The notes under the pieces: generated by a model | Told to the model about the DNA's origin: nothing | Databases searched by the model: none | Seen by the model: the letters and a program-made list of their open reading frames with translations, nothing else | Translations under genes and position numbers: made by a program | Shown here: positions 7,546-16,571 of the stretch, one piece after another | How positions within the stretch are numbered: the first letter of the stretch is position 1 | Layout of the letters: each line of letters starts with the position of its first letter | NCBI GenBank assembly: GCA_002842345.1 | Contig: PHCU01000025.1 | Span: forward strand, 1 to 41,844 | DNA: 41,844 nt | Direction of reading: 5' to 3' | Origin: Betaproteobacteria bacterium HGW-Betaproteobacteria-12 | Lineage (GTDB): Bacteria > Pseudomonadota > Gammaproteobacteria > Burkholderiales > Rhodocyclaceae

Positions 7546-8766
7546 TCAGCTAGCGCTCAGGGCCAGCCCGGCGGCGCGCCGGCCGCTGCGGACGGCGCCC
7601 TCGAGCGTCGCCGGGTATTCGGCCCAGCTGTAGTCGCCGGCCAGGAACAGGCGCGGGGCGAGCCTTGTCGGCGGGCGCGGGAGATTGGGGCGGCAGCTGA
7701 AAGTCGCCCGCTTCTCGCGGATCACCCGGTGCCAGCCGAGGTCTTGGCCGAGATCCAGTTCGTCGGCTAGTTGCCGGGCCAGCGCGCGATCGTCGAGCGC
7801 CTCCCAGTCGCCGTGGCCGCTGAGCACGAAGGCCAGCAGGCCGTCGCCGCGATCGACCACCCATTGCCCGCAGGGGCCGGGCAGGCTGAGCAGCGGGAAG
7901 GGCAGGCGGGTCTCGGCCGAACACTGCAGGTAGACGGTGGCGATCGGCTCGTAGTCGATGCTGCCAGCCAGTGCCGGCCAGAGCCGGCCGGCATGCTGCG
8001 GCGCGGTGGCGACGATGGCGGCGGCGAAGTCCTCGCCGTCGATGGTCACCGCCTTGACGCCGGCATGCAGGCTGCGGACCCGGGTGTTGGGGCGCAGCGT
8101 CGCACCATGCTCACTTAGCCAGCCGGCCGCCGGTTCGGCCAGCAGACGGCCAAAGTCGCAGCGTGGCAGCAGCAGGTCGGTGTCTTCGCGGTGCGAACTG
8201 CCCAGGCTGTCGCGCAGCACGTTGGCGAACAGCTGGGCCGAAGCCCGCTCGGCCGGGGTATTCAGCGCGGCCAGGCAGAGCGGTTGCCACAGATGCTGGC
8301 GCAGCTGGCCGGTCTGGCCGGCGGCATCGAGCCATTCGGCGACGGTGCAATCCGCGTCCAGGCGGAAGCCACGGGCCTTGATGCCCTGCATCCAACGGGC
8401 GGTGCGCAGTTTTTCACCGAGCCCGACGCCGCGGGCGGCGAGCAGCCCCCAGGCGACGTTCAGCGGCGCCGGCAGTTTCGGCAGGGCAAGGCGGAAGCCG
8501 GCGTTGTTGACGACCTGCAACGGGTGGCGGGCCAGCAGTTGGTCCGGATCGGCGCCGACCCGGCGCATCAGGGCCTGCGTCTCGCGGTAGGCGCCGAGCA
8601 GGATGTGCTGGCCGTTGTCCAGCCGGCGGCCGTCTAGTTCGACGCCACGGGCACGGCCGCCGAAGACGCGGCCGGCTTCGTATAGCGTAGTGGCGATGCC
8701 AGCCTCCGTCAGCTCGACAGCGGCGGCGAGTCCCGCCCAGCCGCCACCGATGACGGCGACGCGCAT
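7546..8766 (-). CDS. hpnE: Hydroxysqualene dehydroxylase
   Basis: A 406-aa FAD-dependent amine-oxidase-like protein. It opens with the dinucleotide fold VAVIGGGWAGLAAAVELTEAG, continues with RLDNGQHILLGAYRET (a family hallmark), and ends with FLAGDYSWAEYPATLEGAVRSGRRAA, the C-terminal FAD motif. HpnE reduces hydroxysqualene to squalene, the third step from farnesyl diphosphate in the hpnCDE route. It starts 5 nt after hpnD ends, as the last gene of the operon. ATG 8766 is where the Rossmann fold begins; the same frame is open further upstream but lies inside hpnD. Confidence 0.93.
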   Translation of the reverse strand: MRVAVIGGGWAGLAAAVELTEAGIATTLYEAGRVFGGRARGVELDGRRLDNGQHILLGAYRETQALMRRVGADPDQLLARHPLQVVNNAGFRLALPKLPAPLNVAWGLLAARGVGLGEKLRTARWMQGIKARGFRLDADCTVAEWLDAAGQTGQLRQHLWQPLCLAALNTPAERASAQLFANVLRDSLGSSHREDTDLLLPRCDFGRLLAEPAAGWLSEHGATLRPNTRVRSLHAGVKAVTIDGEDFAAAIVATAPQHAGRLWPALAGSIDYEPIATVYLQCSAETRLPFPLLSLPGPCGQWVVDRGDGLLAFVLSGHGDWEALDDRALARQLADELDLGQDLGWHRVIREKRATFSCRPNLPRPPTRLAPRLFLAGDYSWAEYPATLEGAVRSGRRAAGLALSAS

Positions 8767-8771
8767 GCCGC

Positions 8772-9605
8772 TCAGCCCTTGACCCAGGTCTTGGTGGCCA
8801 GCCACAGCTTGCGCACCGGCGTCAGCGCGATGCGCTGGTGCAGCACCTGGAAGTTCTCGGCGCGGATCTCGTCGAGCAGGGTGCGGTAGATCGCCGCCAT
8901 GATCAGGCCCGGGCGCTGGTTCTTGCGGTCGATTGCCGGCAGTTCGGCGAAGGCCTGGCTGTAGTACTGCTGCGCGCGGTCGTACTGGAACTGCATCAGC
9001 GCGGTGAAGTTGTCGGAGTACTTGGCGTTGAGGATGTCGGCGGCCGGCACGTTGAACTGCTTGAGTTCGTCCATCGGGATGTAGATGCGGCCACGCCGGG
9101 CGTCCTCGCCGATGTCGCGGATGATGTTGGTGAGCTGGAAGGCCATGCCCAGGTCGTGCGCATATTTCTGCGTCTGCCGGTCCTGGTAGCCGAAGATTTC
9201 GGCGGCCAGCAGGCCGACCACGCTGGCGACACGGTAGCAGTACAGCGACAGGCCCTTGAAGTCGAGGTAGCGCGACTGCTGCAGGTCCATCTCCATGCCG
9301 TCGATGATTTCCAGCAATTGCTCGGCGGGCAGGTTGAACTGGCCGCTGACGCCTTGCAGGGCCTGGCCGACCGGGTGCTGCGGCTGGCCGTTGGCGACGC
9401 GGTCGATTTCCTGGCGCCACCAGGCGAGCTTGGTCGAGGCGATGGAGATGTCGTGGCATTCGTCGACGACGTCGTCAACCTCGCGGCAGAAGGCATACAG
9501 CGCCATGATGGCGCGCCGGCGTTCGACGGGCAGGAACAGGAAGCTGTAGTAGAAGGAGGAGCCGCTGGCGGCGCACTTCTCCTGGCAGTAGTTGTCTGGA
9601 TTCAT
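8772..9605 (-). CDS. hpnD: Presqualene diphosphate synthase
   Basis: A 277-aa trans-isoprenyl diphosphate synthase of the squalene/phytoene synthase superfamily. Both Mg-binding aspartate motifs are present: CREVDDVVDE near residues 40-49, and the second in NIIRDIGEDARRGRIYIP. It condenses two farnesyl diphosphates to presqualene diphosphate. It sits 4 nt after hpnC and 5 nt before hpnE, so the order hpnC-D-E is a tight operon feeding hopanoid synthesis; squalene-hopene cyclase is not in the window. Confidence 0.94.
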   Translation of the reverse strand: MNPDNYCQEKCAASGSSFYYSFLFLPVERRRAIMALYAFCREVDDVVDECHDISIASTKLAWWRQEIDRVANGQPQHPVGQALQGVSGQFNLPAEQLLEIIDGMEMDLQQSRYLDFKGLSLYCYRVASVVGLLAAEIFGYQDRQTQKYAHDLGMAFQLTNIIRDIGEDARRGRIYIPMDELKQFNVPAADILNAKYSDNFTALMQFQYDRAQQYYSQAFAELPAIDRKNQRPGLIMAAIYRTLLDEIRAENFQVLHQRIALTPVRKLWLATKTWVKG

Positions 9606-9609
9606 GGCG

Positions 9610-10419
9610 TTACATTGTAAGGGAGCGGCCGCACAGAACGGCCCAGTCCCACGTGGCGAGTTTCGGTCGGTGGCGGAATACGTCGCCGCGCACCTGGCGG
9701 ATGCGTTCGAGGATGCGCAGGCCGCCCTGCACGGTCAGGCGGATTTCCCAGCCGAGCCGGCCGGGCAGGGCGTGGGTCAGTGGTGCGCCGCGCCGCATCA
9801 GGGCGCGTGTCCGGTCGGTCTGAAAGTCGAGCAGGGCCGCCCACTGCGCCGACCAGAGGCCGTCGGCGATCATGTCCTCGGTGATGCGGAAACGTTGCAG
9901 GTCGCTCTGTGGTAGATAAACGCGGTCCTTCTGCCAGTCGATGGCGACGTCCTGCCAGAAGTTGATCAGCTGCAGCGCGCTGCAGATGCAGTCCGACTGC
10001 TCCAGATGTTCCGCTTCGGTGCGGCCGAACAGATGCAGCACCAGCCGGCCAACGGGGTTGGCCGAGCGGCGGCAATAGTCGATCAGTTCCGGGTAGTCGG
10101 CATAGCGCTTCTTGACCACGTCCTGGGCGAAGGCGTCGAGCAGGTCGCGGAATAGCTGGATGGGTAGCGCATGCCGGTAGATGATTTCGGCCAGTTCGAC
10201 GAACAGCGGCGTCTGCGGCGTTTGTCGCGCGGCGATGCGGTCGAGTTCGGCCTGGTAGGCGTCGAGGTCGGCCAGACGCTGCTCCGCCGTGGCGTCGCCC
10301 TCGTCGGCAATGTCGTCGGCGCTGCGGGCGAAGCGATAGATGATTTCGATCGGCCGACGCAGTTTGGCCGGGACGAGCAGCGAGGCGACGGGGAAGTTTT
10401 CGTAGTGATCGACCGGCAT
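9610..10419 (-). CDS. hpnC: Squalene synthase-like hydroxysqualene synthase
   Basis: A 269-aa member of the squalene/phytoene synthase superfamily. Aspartate motif 1 reads FARSADDIADEGD (about residues 30-42). Motif 2 is in NFWQDVAIDWQKDRVYLP, where the usual second DxxxD keeps both acids. HpnC converts presqualene diphosphate to hydroxysqualene. It is first in the operon. Only 54 nt separate its ATG from the divergent tRNA-Leu, so the two promoters must sit back to back or overlap. Confidence 0.93.
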   Translation of the reverse strand: MPVDHYENFPVASLLVPAKLRRPIEIIYRFARSADDIADEGDATAEQRLADLDAYQAELDRIAARQTPQTPLFVELAEIIYRHALPIQLFRDLLDAFAQDVVKKRYADYPELIDYCRRSANPVGRLVLHLFGRTEAEHLEQSDCICSALQLINFWQDVAIDWQKDRVYLPQSDLQRFRITEDMIADGLWSAQWAALLDFQTDRTRALMRRGAPLTHALPGRLGWEIRLTVQGGLRILERIRQVRGDVFRHRPKLATWDWAVLCGRSLTM

Positions 10420-10456
10420 GGGGCGGCAAGTATAGGGGCTGAGGGGCGGGCAGTGT

Positions 10457-10462
10457 TAGAAT
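10457..10462 (+). promoter_or_regulatory. Probable -10 box of the tRNA-Leu promoter
   Basis: TAGAAT lies 11 nt before the mature tRNA start, a usual place for a tRNA -10 hexamer. No good -35 is visible because the region is GC rich and is shared with the divergent hpnC promoter. Confidence 0.3.
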
Positions 10463-10473
10463 GCGCGCCGCCT

Positions 10474-10558
10474 GCCCAGGTGGCGAAATTGGTAGACGCA
10501 CCAGATTTAGGTTCTGGCGCCGCAAGGCGTGGGGGTTCGAGTCCCTTCCTGGGCACCA
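10474..10558 (+). tRNA. tRNA-Leu (anticodon TAG)
   Basis: An 85-nt cloverleaf. Acceptor GCCCAGG pairs with CCTGGGC, followed by an encoded ACCA end. The anticodon stem CCAGA/TCTGG encloses loop TTTAGGT, giving TAG (leucine CUN). A long class II variable arm (GCGCCGCAAGGCGT region) and T-arm GGGGGTTCGAGTCCC are present. Length, variable arm and D-loop sequence all fit leucine. Confidence 0.95.
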
Positions 10559-10611
10559 TCATGAATCAATTGGTTAGGCCGTATCTGGCTACCATTGATT
10601 GCCGGGAAATT

Positions 10612-10636
10612 TTCCCAAAACTTCCCAAAACTTCCC
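10612..10636. repeat. Short tandem repeat downstream of tRNA-Leu
   Basis: A TTCCCAAAAC unit occurs twice in tandem just after a GGGAAA-T-TTTCCC palindrome, 54 nt past the tRNA. The 228 nt between the tRNA and the RND permease stop contain no credible gene. Repeats beside a tRNA 3' end can be integrase arm sites, but no second copy of the tRNA end and no integrase were found in the window. Confidence 0.35.
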
Positions 10637-10786
10637 CAAGGTTCTTGCCAGCAAGGCATTGCGCTTGGGGCGACTTGTGATTGTTGCTCTGCTTGCGGTA
10701 GCTAGTGTTACCGGGGGCGGCCAGCCGAAGCCAGCAGGGTCGAGTTTTTTTCCGGCCCTTGGGCCGGGTCGTTTCGAGCCATTTTA

Positions 10787-13700
10787 CTAAGCCCTGCGCA
10801 CCTTGAACCACGCGGCATAGAGCGCCGGAACGAAGCCGAGGGTCAGCAGGGTGGCCACGATCAAGCCACCCATGATGGAGATCGCCATGGGCCCCCAGAA
10901 GACGCTTCCCGTTAGTGGAATCATGGCGAGGACTGCCGCGGCGGCTGTCAGCACGACCGGGCGGGTACGCCGCACCGTGGCCTCCACGATGGCCTGCCAA
11001 GGGTGATTGCCGGCGCCGATGTCGCGTTCTATCTGGTCGACGAGGATCACGGAGTTGCGCATGATCATGCCGCTCAGGGCGATTACCCCGAGCAGCGCCA
11101 CGAAGCCGAAGGGCGCATTGAAGGTCAGCAAGGCCGGCACGACGCCAATCAGGCCCAGGGGGGCGGTCATGAAGACCATGAGCATCCTGGAGAAACTCTG
11201 TAGCTGCATCATCAGGAAGGTCAGCATGACGACGAGCATCGCCGGGAAAATCGCCAGCAAAGCCAAATTCGACTTGTCTGCCTCCTCGATGGCGCCTCCC
11301 TTCTCGATCCGATATCCGCTCGGCAGGCTGTCGAGCACCGGCTGTAGCGACGGCCAGATCTGCTCGGTCGCATAGGGCCCCTGGACGCCGTGCGCCAGGT
11401 CGCTGCGTACAGTGATGGCCATATTGCGGTTCCAGCGCCACAGCACAGGCTCCTCGAAGGTCGGCTCGATACGGGCAATCTGCGACAGCGGCACGACGGC
11501 GCCGGTGCGCGAGAACAGATTGATGTCGCCCAGGCCTTCCAGCGTCTTCCGCTCGCCTGCTTCGGCGCGCACCACGACATCGATCAGTTCCTCGCCGCGG
11601 CGGATTTGCGTCACCGGCGCCCCGGAGAGGACTGTCTGCAGCGCCCCCGAGACCTCGGCAGAGGAGAGACCCAGCAGCCTGGCCTTGTCCTGGTCGACGC
11701 GGACCCGCAGCGTACGGACGCGCTCGTTCCAGTTGAGTTGGGTGTCGCGTACCAGGGCGCTTTCCCGCACGATATCCCGTACCCGATAAGCAATACTCCG
11801 CACGGTGTCGGGATCCGGGCCGATGACGCGGAACTGGACGGGGAATCCCACTGGCGGCCCGAATTCAAGCCGTAGCACCCGGCCGCGCACCAGCGGCTGT
11901 GCCTCGTCGCGGGCGAAATAGTCGAGCAGGCGGGCGCGCAATGCCTCCCGTGCCTCGGTATTGGCCGTCATGATGACAAACTGAGCGTAGCCGGGATTGG
12001 GCAGTTCCGGTTCCAGAGACAGGTAGAAACGCGGCGCCCCGGCACCGGTATAGACGGTGAAGTGCCGGGCATCCGGATCCTCCGCCAGGACTTTCTCGAA
12101 CAGCATGACCTGCTCCTGCGTCGCGGCGAAGGAGGCTCCTTCCTTCATGCGCAGTTCGACCATCAGTTCGGGTCGCGATGCCGTCGGGAAGAACTGCTGC
12201 TGCACCAGGCTCATGCCGAGGCCGCTGAGGAGGAACACGGCGCCGGTTGCGCCCAAGACCTGCCAACGGTGTTCAACACACCAGTCGACCGCGGTGCGCA
12301 GGCGACGATAGGCTGGCTTCCCGTAGGGATCGGCATGGCTGCCAGTCGCCATGGCCGCCGGCAGCAGCTTCACCCCCAGGTAGGGCGTGAACACCACCGC
12401 GACGAACCAGGACGCGACCAGCGCCACGCCGACGACCCAGAAAATTCCCCCCGCGTACTCGCCGGAGATCGATTTGGCGAACCCCACAGGCATGAATCCC
12501 GCCACGGTGACCATGGTGCCGGTCAGCATCGGGAATGCCGTCGAGGTATAGGCAAAGGTTGCCGCCTTGGCCCGATCCCAGCCTTCCTCCATTTTCACGA
12601 CCATCATTTCGACGGCGATGATCGCGTCGTCGACCAGCAGGCCGAGGGCGATGATCAGCGAACCGAGCGAAATCCGGTCGAGGTTCCAGCCGGCCAGATA
12701 CATGACCACCAGTACGATGCCCAGTACCAGCGGCACGGAGGCCGCGACCACCACGCCAGCGCGACGCCCCAACGACAGGAAGGAGACGGCCAGCACTATG
12801 GCGAGCGCTTCCAGGAAGGACTTCTCGAATTCCCAGACCGATTCCTCGACCACCTTCGGCTGGTCGGCATACTTTTCCAGCGTAATACCCGCCGGCAGGC
12901 CGGCCTGGATTATCGCCATCCGCTCGTCGACCGACTGCCCAACCTTCAGGATGTTCGCATTGGCCGTCATGGTGGTGCCGATCACCAGCACCGGATGGCC
13001 GTTGTGACGGATCGCATAGGTCGGCGGATCTTCGAAGCCGGCGCGGACGGTCGCGATATCGGATAGCCGCACCAGCCGGCCGCCCGCCTCGATGCTGACC
13101 TTGGCGACATCCGCGGCACTGTGCAGGGCGCCGTCGACCCGGGCGAACACCCGGTCGGAGCGGGTGTCAACCGCTCCGGATGGACTCATCAGGTTCTGCC
13201 GCGCCAGGGCGTCGATCACCTCCTGGGGCGTCATGCCCAGGGCGGCAAGCCGCTTGCTGGACAGTTCGACGAATACCTTCTCGGGCTGCTTGCCCAGAAT
13301 ATCGACCTTGCTCAGCGTCGGCACGCCCTGGAGCTCGACCTTGATCTTCTCTGCGTATTCGAGAAGTTCCGCCATCGTCAGCCCGTCGCCCTGCAGTGCG
13401 TAGAGGGACATGTAGACGTCGTTGAACTCGTCGTTGAAGTAGGGGCCGCGCACGCCATCGGGCAACTCCTGCCGGGCGTCGCCGATCTTCTTTCTCGCCT
13501 GGTACCAGGCATCGGCGAGCTCCTGCCGCGCCAGGCCGCCCTTCATCCGCAAGGTGATAGCGCCATAACCCTGACGGGAAAACGTCTTGACGTAGTCGAA
13601 GCCGTTAAGTTCGCGCAGTCGGCGCTCCATACGGTTCATCACCTGATCCTGGACTTCCTGGGCGGTGGCGCCGGGCCAGATAACAACCGCCGTCAGGAAG

Positions 13701-13837
13701 GGAACATTGAAGTTCGGATCCTCCGAGCGGCCGAGCCGTGTGTATGAGAACACGCCGGCGACGATGATCGACAGGATCATGAACAGCACCATGGGCCGAT
13801 GGGTGACCGCCCAGGCCGAGAGGTTGAATCCTTTCAC
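10787..13837 (-). CDS. RND efflux transporter permease subunit
   Basis: A 1016-aa inner-membrane proton antiporter of the AcrB superfamily with the standard length and 12-TM duplication. Features seen: the N-terminal amphipathic start followed by MVLFMILSIIVAGVFSY (TM1), porter-domain PGATAQEVQDQV, and the TM4 proton-relay pair in GLLVDDAIIAVEMMVVKMEEG. The second-half repeat carries GVIALSGMIMRNSVILVDQIE. The form with PGATAQEVQ and RNSVILVDQ resembles TriC/VexK-like pumps more than AcrB. It is last in an operon after outer-membrane factor and adaptor, overlapping the adaptor by 4 nt. Substrates cannot be deduced; a TetR repressor suggests induction by an amphiphile or biocide. Confidence 0.93.
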   Translation of the reverse strand: MKGFNLSAWAVTHRPMVLFMILSIIVAGVFSYTRLGRSEDPNFNVPFLTAVVIWPGATAQEVQDQVMNRMERRLRELNGFDYVKTFSRQGYGAITLRMKGGLARQELADAWYQARKKIGDARQELPDGVRGPYFNDEFNDVYMSLYALQGDGLTMAELLEYAEKIKVELQGVPTLSKVDILGKQPEKVFVELSSKRLAALGMTPQEVIDALARQNLMSPSGAVDTRSDRVFARVDGALHSAADVAKVSIEAGGRLVRLSDIATVRAGFEDPPTYAIRHNGHPVLVIGTTMTANANILKVGQSVDERMAIIQAGLPAGITLEKYADQPKVVEESVWEFEKSFLEALAIVLAVSFLSLGRRAGVVVAASVPLVLGIVLVVMYLAGWNLDRISLGSLIIALGLLVDDAIIAVEMMVVKMEEGWDRAKAATFAYTSTAFPMLTGTMVTVAGFMPVGFAKSISGEYAGGIFWVVGVALVASWFVAVVFTPYLGVKLLPAAMATGSHADPYGKPAYRRLRTAVDWCVEHRWQVLGATGAVFLLSGLGMSLVQQQFFPTASRPELMVELRMKEGASFAATQEQVMLFEKVLAEDPDARHFTVYTGAGAPRFYLSLEPELPNPGYAQFVIMTANTEAREALRARLLDYFARDEAQPLVRGRVLRLEFGPPVGFPVQFRVIGPDPDTVRSIAYRVRDIVRESALVRDTQLNWNERVRTLRVRVDQDKARLLGLSSAEVSGALQTVLSGAPVTQIRRGEELIDVVVRAEAGERKTLEGLGDINLFSRTGAVVPLSQIARIEPTFEEPVLWRWNRNMAITVRSDLAHGVQGPYATEQIWPSLQPVLDSLPSGYRIEKGGAIEEADKSNLALLAIFPAMLVVMLTFLMMQLQSFSRMLMVFMTAPLGLIGVVPALLTFNAPFGFVALLGVIALSGMIMRNSVILVDQIERDIGAGNHPWQAIVEATVRRTRPVVLTAAAAVLAMIPLTGSVFWGPMAISIMGGLIVATLLTLGFVPALYAAWFKVRRA

Positions 13838-15006
13838 AGCCGGCTCCCCGGTGCGCTTGCCGTGGCCGCCTGAACGGGCGCCATGCCGAGGTTCATCCCG
13901 CTGGCACTACGCTCAACAGCAACAACCTCAAGCCCGGGCGTCAGCTTCTGGATGCCCGCCGTTACCACCTTCGTGCCATCCGGCAAGCCCCGCACCAGCA
14001 CCGCCTCGTCCGTATAGCGGATAACCTCCACCGGCTGCGCCACGAGCTTGCTGCCACCGCTGGCTACCTGCCAGACCATGCTCGTGCCATTGGTTTTCCA
14101 GATGGCAGTTGCCGGCAGCACGGCCGCAGGCTCAGCATCCTTCGCCGCCAGATGCAGCTTGGCCGTCATGCCGAGTTGCAGCGCCGGCGACTTGTCCAGG
14201 ATGCTGAAGCGGGCCCGGAAGGTGCGGGTTTGAGCCGCGGCCGCGGGAGACAGCTCCCGCAGCTTGAGCTGAACAGCGAGGCCCGGCGCGTCCCAGAAGC
14301 TTGCCGATGCTGATAAAGAATGCGCACTGCCAGCCATTTCCTCCGGCAGGTCGGCCACCACCTCCAGTTCGGAGGGCTTGACAATGGTCACGATGGGCTG
14401 GCCCTCGGTGACGATCTGGCCAGCCTCGAAGCGTACCGCCGTGATCACGCCGTCGAATTCGGCAACGAGGGTCGTGTATTTCGCCCGGTTGCGCGCCAGC
14501 TCGAGCTGGTGCGAGGCCTGTGCCTGGCGGGCCGCTGCCGCGTCCGCCCTGGCTTTCTGCCGTTCGTGGTCGGCTATTGCAACGGAATTGTCAGCTAACA
14601 GGCGCCGGAAGCGGGCCTCATCCGACGCAGCCTGCTCGGCATCCACCCGCATCGTCTGCAACTGTTCCTCTGCGGCACGCACCGCAAGTTCGTAATCGGC
14701 CGAATCCAGATGGGCAAGAGGCTGTCCGGCGACGACGCTCTGGCCGACTTCCACCATCCGGGCCACCACCTTTCCTCCGGTCCGGAAGCCCTGCTCGGAT
14801 TCATGCCGTGCGCGCACGACGCCCGTGAAGGTCCGCTCATATCCGCCGGAAACGTTATGCGTCGTTACGACGAGGACGGGGTGCGGCTTCTGTTGTGGTA
14901 GCGACTTTTCGCCGCAAGCGGAAAGCACCGTTGCAAATGCGAGGACGATTGCTGTCCTTACCGTCAATCGGCACGAGACGCGTGCCTGCTCGAATGTCCC
15001 GATCAT
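13834..15006 (-). CDS. RND efflux periplasmic adaptor (membrane fusion) lipoprotein
   Basis: A 390-aa protein. A signal peptide ends in the lipobox LSAC at about residues 28-31, so the protein is probably lipid-anchored to the inner membrane. The lipoyl/barrel-sandwich halves are recognisable (KVVARMVEVGQSVVAGQPLA and FDGVITAVRFEAGQIVTEGQ), separated by an alpha-hairpin rich in Ala, Glu and Arg. A beta-barrel follows (LPATAIW). It bridges the permease and the outer-membrane channel. Four-nucleotide overlaps with both neighbours indicate translational coupling. Confidence 0.92.
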   Translation of the reverse strand: MIGTFEQARVSCRLTVRTAIVLAFATVLSACGEKSLPQQKPHPVLVVTTHNVSGGYERTFTGVVRARHESEQGFRTGGKVVARMVEVGQSVVAGQPLAHLDSADYELAVRAAEEQLQTMRVDAEQAASDEARFRRLLADNSVAIADHERQKARADAAAARQAQASHQLELARNRAKYTTLVAEFDGVITAVRFEAGQIVTEGQPIVTIVKPSELEVVADLPEEMAGSAHSLSASASFWDAPGLAVQLKLRELSPAAAAQTRTFRARFSILDKSPALQLGMTAKLHLAAKDAEPAAVLPATAIWKTNGTSMVWQVASGGSKLVAQPVEVIRYTDEAVLVRGLPDGTKVVTAGIQKLTPGLEVVAVERSASGMNLGMAPVQAATASAPGSRL

Positions 15007-16496
15007 TGATTAACTCCAGAAGATGAATTTGCCGCAATTGGCGCATGGGTGGCGGCAGGCAGAGCCTGCCAGCCGCCACCCAAGGCCTTGTAGAGTTGGA
15101 CGTAGTCGATTGCGCGCTGCGCATTACTTTCGGCAAGCGTCAGTTCGGTGGCGAGCCGGGCCCGCTGCACGTCGAGCAGTTGCAGGAGGTCAATCTGCCC
15201 CTCGCGGAACAACGAGCTTGCATGTGCGACGGCCCGTTCTCTTTCCGCTGCCGCAGCCGTCAGCGAATCCACGCGTTGCCGTTCGCCCGCCAATGCGGCA
15301 AGGCTGCTCTCGACATCTTCGATTGCGCCGAGGATGGCCTGTTCGTAGGACAGCAGGGATTCACTTTCACGAGCGGACTGGGCATCGATTCCTGCCTGGA
15401 TGCGCCCGGCGTTGAATATCGGAAGCACGAAAGCCGCCGCTACATTGGAATAGTGCGATGCCGACAGGCTTGGCGCGTCGTTGAGCGTCAGTTTCTGAGT
15501 GCCGAACAGGGCGCTCAGGAATATTTTGGGGAAACGGTTTGCCTTTGCCTCGGACAGACGAGACGACTCGGCCGAGAGGCGTTGCTCGGCAGCCAGGAGA
15601 TCGGGCCGGCGCCTCAGCAAATCCGCCGGTTGGCCAGTAAATGGCGCTGTTGGGGCATTCCAGTGAAATTGGTCTGCGGCCGCATGAAGTTCCGGGACCG
15701 GCATCGAGGCGTCAGAACCCGTGAGCACGGCAATGCGACTCTCGGTGACCGCCTTCAACGTCCGCAATTGCGGCAGAGAGGCTTCCATGGTGGATGTCTC
15801 GCCGGCGGCTCGGGCGACATCGAACTCGCTCGCCATGCCTTCCCGATAGCGACTGCGCGTCAGGCGCTCCGTGTCGCGTTGCGTTTGCAGCAGGGCTTCC
15901 AGAATCTCCAGGCGCTGCCGGGCGCCGTGCCAAATAAAATATTGCCGTGCGACTTCACTCACCGCGATCAACTGGGCGCCGGAAACGCCAAACGTGGCTG
16001 CTGCCGCATCTTTCTCCGCTGCGCTTGCCGCCGCCCTGTTTCCACCGAACAAATCAATCTCCCAAGCGACCTCCACACCGGCGCGCGTAGCCTTGGTGTC
16101 AGGCATCGATCGTTTGACTGTCGTGGGCAGGCCGGTTTGGCTATCGGATCGGGATGCCGTCACATCGAGGCTCGGGAACAACCGCGATTCGGTCGCTATG
16201 CTTCCGGCTCGCGCCTGTTTTGCCCGTTCTACGGCAATCCGGATGTCGTGGTTCGCTACGGCCGAGCGTTCTACAAGGTGCGCTAGTTGCTCGTCCCCGA
16301 ACTGCCGCCACCACTGAAGATCGGCCAATGGCTCATCTGGCTGCAGGGCTCCCGCATGGCTAAAGGCCGGGCTGAGCGGAATGCTCGGCATCGGCACATC
16401 GGGATTGCCGGCACAACCACCCAACGCAAGTGCAACCGAGAGGAGGGTGGTCCTTGCGAGATAGGTTGTTTTGGCGGTAAGGATTATGTGTTCCAT
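15003..16496 (-). CDS. Outer-membrane efflux channel lipoprotein (NodT/OprM family)
   Basis: A 497-aa TolC-fold protein. The signal peptide ends at lipobox LGGCAG, about residues 25-30. Two OEP repeats are visible: DLQWWRQFGDEQL...LVERSAVANHDIRIA and later PADLLRRRPDLLAAEQRLSA, the conserved NodT-family loop. The C-terminal repeat carries LFREGQIDLLQLLDVQRA. First gene of the three-gene pump operon; its promoter region holds two copies of a TetR operator. Confidence 0.93.
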   Translation of the reverse strand: MEHIILTAKTTYLARTTLLSVALALGGCAGNPDVPMPSIPLSPAFSHAGALQPDEPLADLQWWRQFGDEQLAHLVERSAVANHDIRIAVERAKQARAGSIATESRLFPSLDVTASRSDSQTGLPTTVKRSMPDTKATRAGVEVAWEIDLFGGNRAAASAAEKDAAAATFGVSGAQLIAVSEVARQYFIWHGARQRLEILEALLQTQRDTERLTRSRYREGMASEFDVARAAGETSTMEASLPQLRTLKAVTESRIAVLTGSDASMPVPELHAAADQFHWNAPTAPFTGQPADLLRRRPDLLAAEQRLSAESSRLSEAKANRFPKIFLSALFGTQKLTLNDAPSLSASHYSNVAAAFVLPIFNAGRIQAGIDAQSARESESLLSYEQAILGAIEDVESSLAALAGERQRVDSLTAAAAERERAVAHASSLFREGQIDLLQLLDVQRARLATELTLAESNAQRAIDYVQLYKALGGGWQALPAATHAPIAANSSSGVNQ

Positions 16497-16514
16497 GGGT
16501 GTCGTGGTTTGATA

Positions 16515-16534
16515 TACTGAACGGTGTAGTAAAC
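16515..16534. promoter_or_regulatory. TetR operator copy 1
   Basis: TACTGAACGGTGTAGTAAAC is repeated 36 bp further right with two changes. The element is an imperfect palindrome with ACT and AGT arms. It lies 18 nt upstream of the outer-membrane factor ATG, where bound repressor would block the pump promoter. Confidence 0.6.
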
Positions 16535-16548
16535 ATTATCGACATTCA

Positions 16549-16570
16549 TTTACTGAACGGTCAAGTAAAC
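16549..16570. promoter_or_regulatory. TetR operator copy 2
   Basis: TTTACT-N9-AGTAAA, a 6-bp inverted repeat, shares TACTGAACGGT and AGTAAAC with copy 1. It ends 1 nt before the tetR start codon, so autorepression is likely. Confidence 0.65.
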
Positions 16571-16571
16571 A

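Noticed and set aside
10752..10767. CCGGCCC-TT-GGGCCGG hairpin as terminator of the RND operon
   Set aside because: The T-run lies on the wrong side: reading the minus strand the stem is followed by A residues, and reading plus it is followed by GTCGTTTCG.
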